A stretch of DNA of 49,928 bases from Flavobacteriaceae bacterium (GTDB lineage: Bacteria; Bacteroidota; Bacteroidia; Flavobacteriales; Flavobacteriaceae), in the NCBI GenBank assembly GCA_024644745.1, contig JAHEHF010000014.1, positions 1-49,928 of the forward strand. The letters are read 5' to 3'. Shown piece after piece: positions 49,074 to 49,928 of the stretch. The position numbers and the translations under genes were made by a program. Below the pieces are notes generated by a model. That model was not told where the DNA came from. It was given only the letters and a program-made list of their open reading frames with translations, and did not search any database. How positions within the stretch are numbered: position 1 is the first letter of the stretch; every line of letters starts with the position of its first letter.

Positions 49074-49928
49074 TTATTCGTTCAGATCTGTGTGATATTT
49101 GGATATATGATGGATCACAGCCTTCTCAACTTCATCATAATTTGTCTGGATCAGCCAGTGCCCGCCTTTTACCTGCATAAAGGTGTAGTCTCCTTTCATA
49201 TACTTATGGTTGCCTTCTGCTGCAAATTCCCCGATGGCCAAATCATTTTCTCCCCATATGAACAAAGTCGGGGTCTGGATTTCTCCGATTCGTTCACTTT
49301 TGATCCTGCTGATGTTCGCCCTGTAATAGTTCAATGCCGCTGTTAAAGTATTTTTTCGCCTGAATACCGACAAATAGTTATCCAGTTCTTCTGCGCTGCT
49401 GTGCTTCCATAACCTTCTGAATTTTGCAAAATCATTTTTTCGCAGTATCAATTCCGGCCAAAAAGGCACCAAAAACCATTTGATATAACGACTCTTCTTT
49501 TGCTGTTCCTTATTCAGTTTTATGGCCTTTCCAAAAGCCCTGGTGTGCGGCACCGATAAAGCTGTCCAGCTCATGATGCTTTCAGGGTTCTTATAAACCG
49601 TATACCAGCCTATAACAGCGCCCCAGTCATGACCTACCAAATGAAACTTTTGCTTCCCCATGGCATGGGCCATGTTCAGCACGTCTTCACTCAGTGCTTT
49701 TATGTTGTAATTTTTCTTCCCCCTTGGACTGGCGTTTTCGCTGTAACCTCTCATGTCAGGTGCAACACAAAAATATCCCAGTGAAGCCATTTTTTTGATC
49801 AGCCTGAGCCACATAAAAGATGTTTCCGGAAATCCATGAAGAAAAATAATCAGTTCATTTTCCTTCTTTCCCGCAACCCTGCAGTCAAATTCCAGGTTTC
49901 CAATTTTTACTTTTTGAATTTTGTCCAT
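49074..49928 (-). CDS. Epoxide-hydrolase-like alpha/beta hydrolase
   Basis: 284 residues from the ATG at the last base of the window. HGFPETSFMW (31-40) forms the oxyanion region and GHDWG (99-103) holds an aspartate nucleophile D101, as in soluble epoxide hydrolases and haloalkane dehalogenases. The acid is in GENDLAIG and the histidine in GGHWLIQTN. The epoxide-hydrolase group fits best (PDMRGYSEN motif). The start coincides with the window edge, so an N-terminal extension outside cannot be excluded, though the protein looks complete. Confidence 0.9.
   Translation of the reverse strand: MDKIQKVKIGNLEFDCRVAGKKENELIIFLHGFPETSFMWLRLIKKMASLGYFCVAPDMRGYSENASPRGKKNYNIKALSEDVLNMAHAMGKQKFHLVGHDWGAVIGWYTVYKNPESIMSWTALSVPHTRAFGKAIKLNKEQQKKSRYIKWFLVPFWPELILRKNDFAKFRRLWKHSSAEELDNYLSVFRRKNTLTAALNYYRANISRIKSERIGEIQTPTLFIWGENDLAIGEFAAEGNHKYMKGDYTFMQVKGGHWLIQTNYDEVEKAVIHHISKYHTDLNE

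Overview
The window looks like a chromosomal segment of a flavobacterium (Bacteroidota, class Flavobacteriia), probably marine. Signs are the Bacteroidota promoter element TAnnTTTG in front of several genes, a SusC/SusD polysaccharide utilisation locus (PUL), a type IX secretion (Por) C-terminal domain on an amylase, bacterial mevalonate-pathway genes, a DUF6090-type protein and a MORN-repeat YwqK-type protein. I cannot name the genus. I see no tRNA, rRNA, CRISPR array, insertion sequence or prophage.

Layout. 0-5.7 kb: a LytTR response regulator, then isoprenoid genes (mevalonate diphosphate decarboxylase, mevalonate kinase, UbiA prenyltransferase), a DUF6090-type protein and an RsuA/RluB pseudouridine synthase. 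5.7-28.2 kb: a complete alpha-glucan PUL in two divergent arms. The minus arm is susC-susD-susE-a four-repeat SusE/F protein-secreted GH13 amylase. The plus arm is lacI-MFS transporter-beta-phosphoglucomutase-GH65 phosphorylase-SusA-like GH13-CBM/esterase-two GH13 lipoproteins. A perfect 18-bp LacI-type palindrome lies between the arms. The implied route is extracellular cleavage of starch or glycogen, SusCD import, periplasmic trimming by GH13 enzymes, inner-membrane uptake of maltose by the MFS protein, phosphorolysis by GH65, and conversion of beta-glucose 1-phosphate to glucose 6-phosphate.

28.2-34.3 kb: a stress-type cluster, all on the minus strand, holding the most interesting signal. 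A PAS histidine kinase with FixL-like residues sits upstream of a response regulator that fuses a receiver domain to a Crp/Fnr DNA-binding module. Downstream, five promoters (uspA, two small transcripts, a PepSY-like gene, hsp20) each carry an FNR/FixK-type site (TTGAT-N4-ATCAA or close variants) at an invariant geometry: site, 21 bp, TTG, 20 bp, TAnnTTTG or a one-mismatch variant. Two of these promoters drive a tandemly duplicated unit of about 240 nt, each copy with its own site, promoter and intrinsic terminator. One copy encodes a 38-residue peptide; the other has the same frame cut short by a stop codon. I read this as a FixL-FixJ-FixK-like system collapsed into two proteins, with a compact local regulon that includes undescribed small transcripts.

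34.4-50 kb: ordinary accessory genes. They comprise a MORN-repeat protein, GNAT acetyltransferase, class I photolyase, SDR/DUF2867 protein, PH-domain membrane protein, penicillin-acylase lipoprotein, XRE regulator with membrane partner, serine hydrolase, transglutaminase-like lipoprotein, DUF4386-type protein, two secreted alpha/beta hydrolases, a DinB-fold protein and an epoxide-hydrolase-like protein that starts exactly at the right edge.
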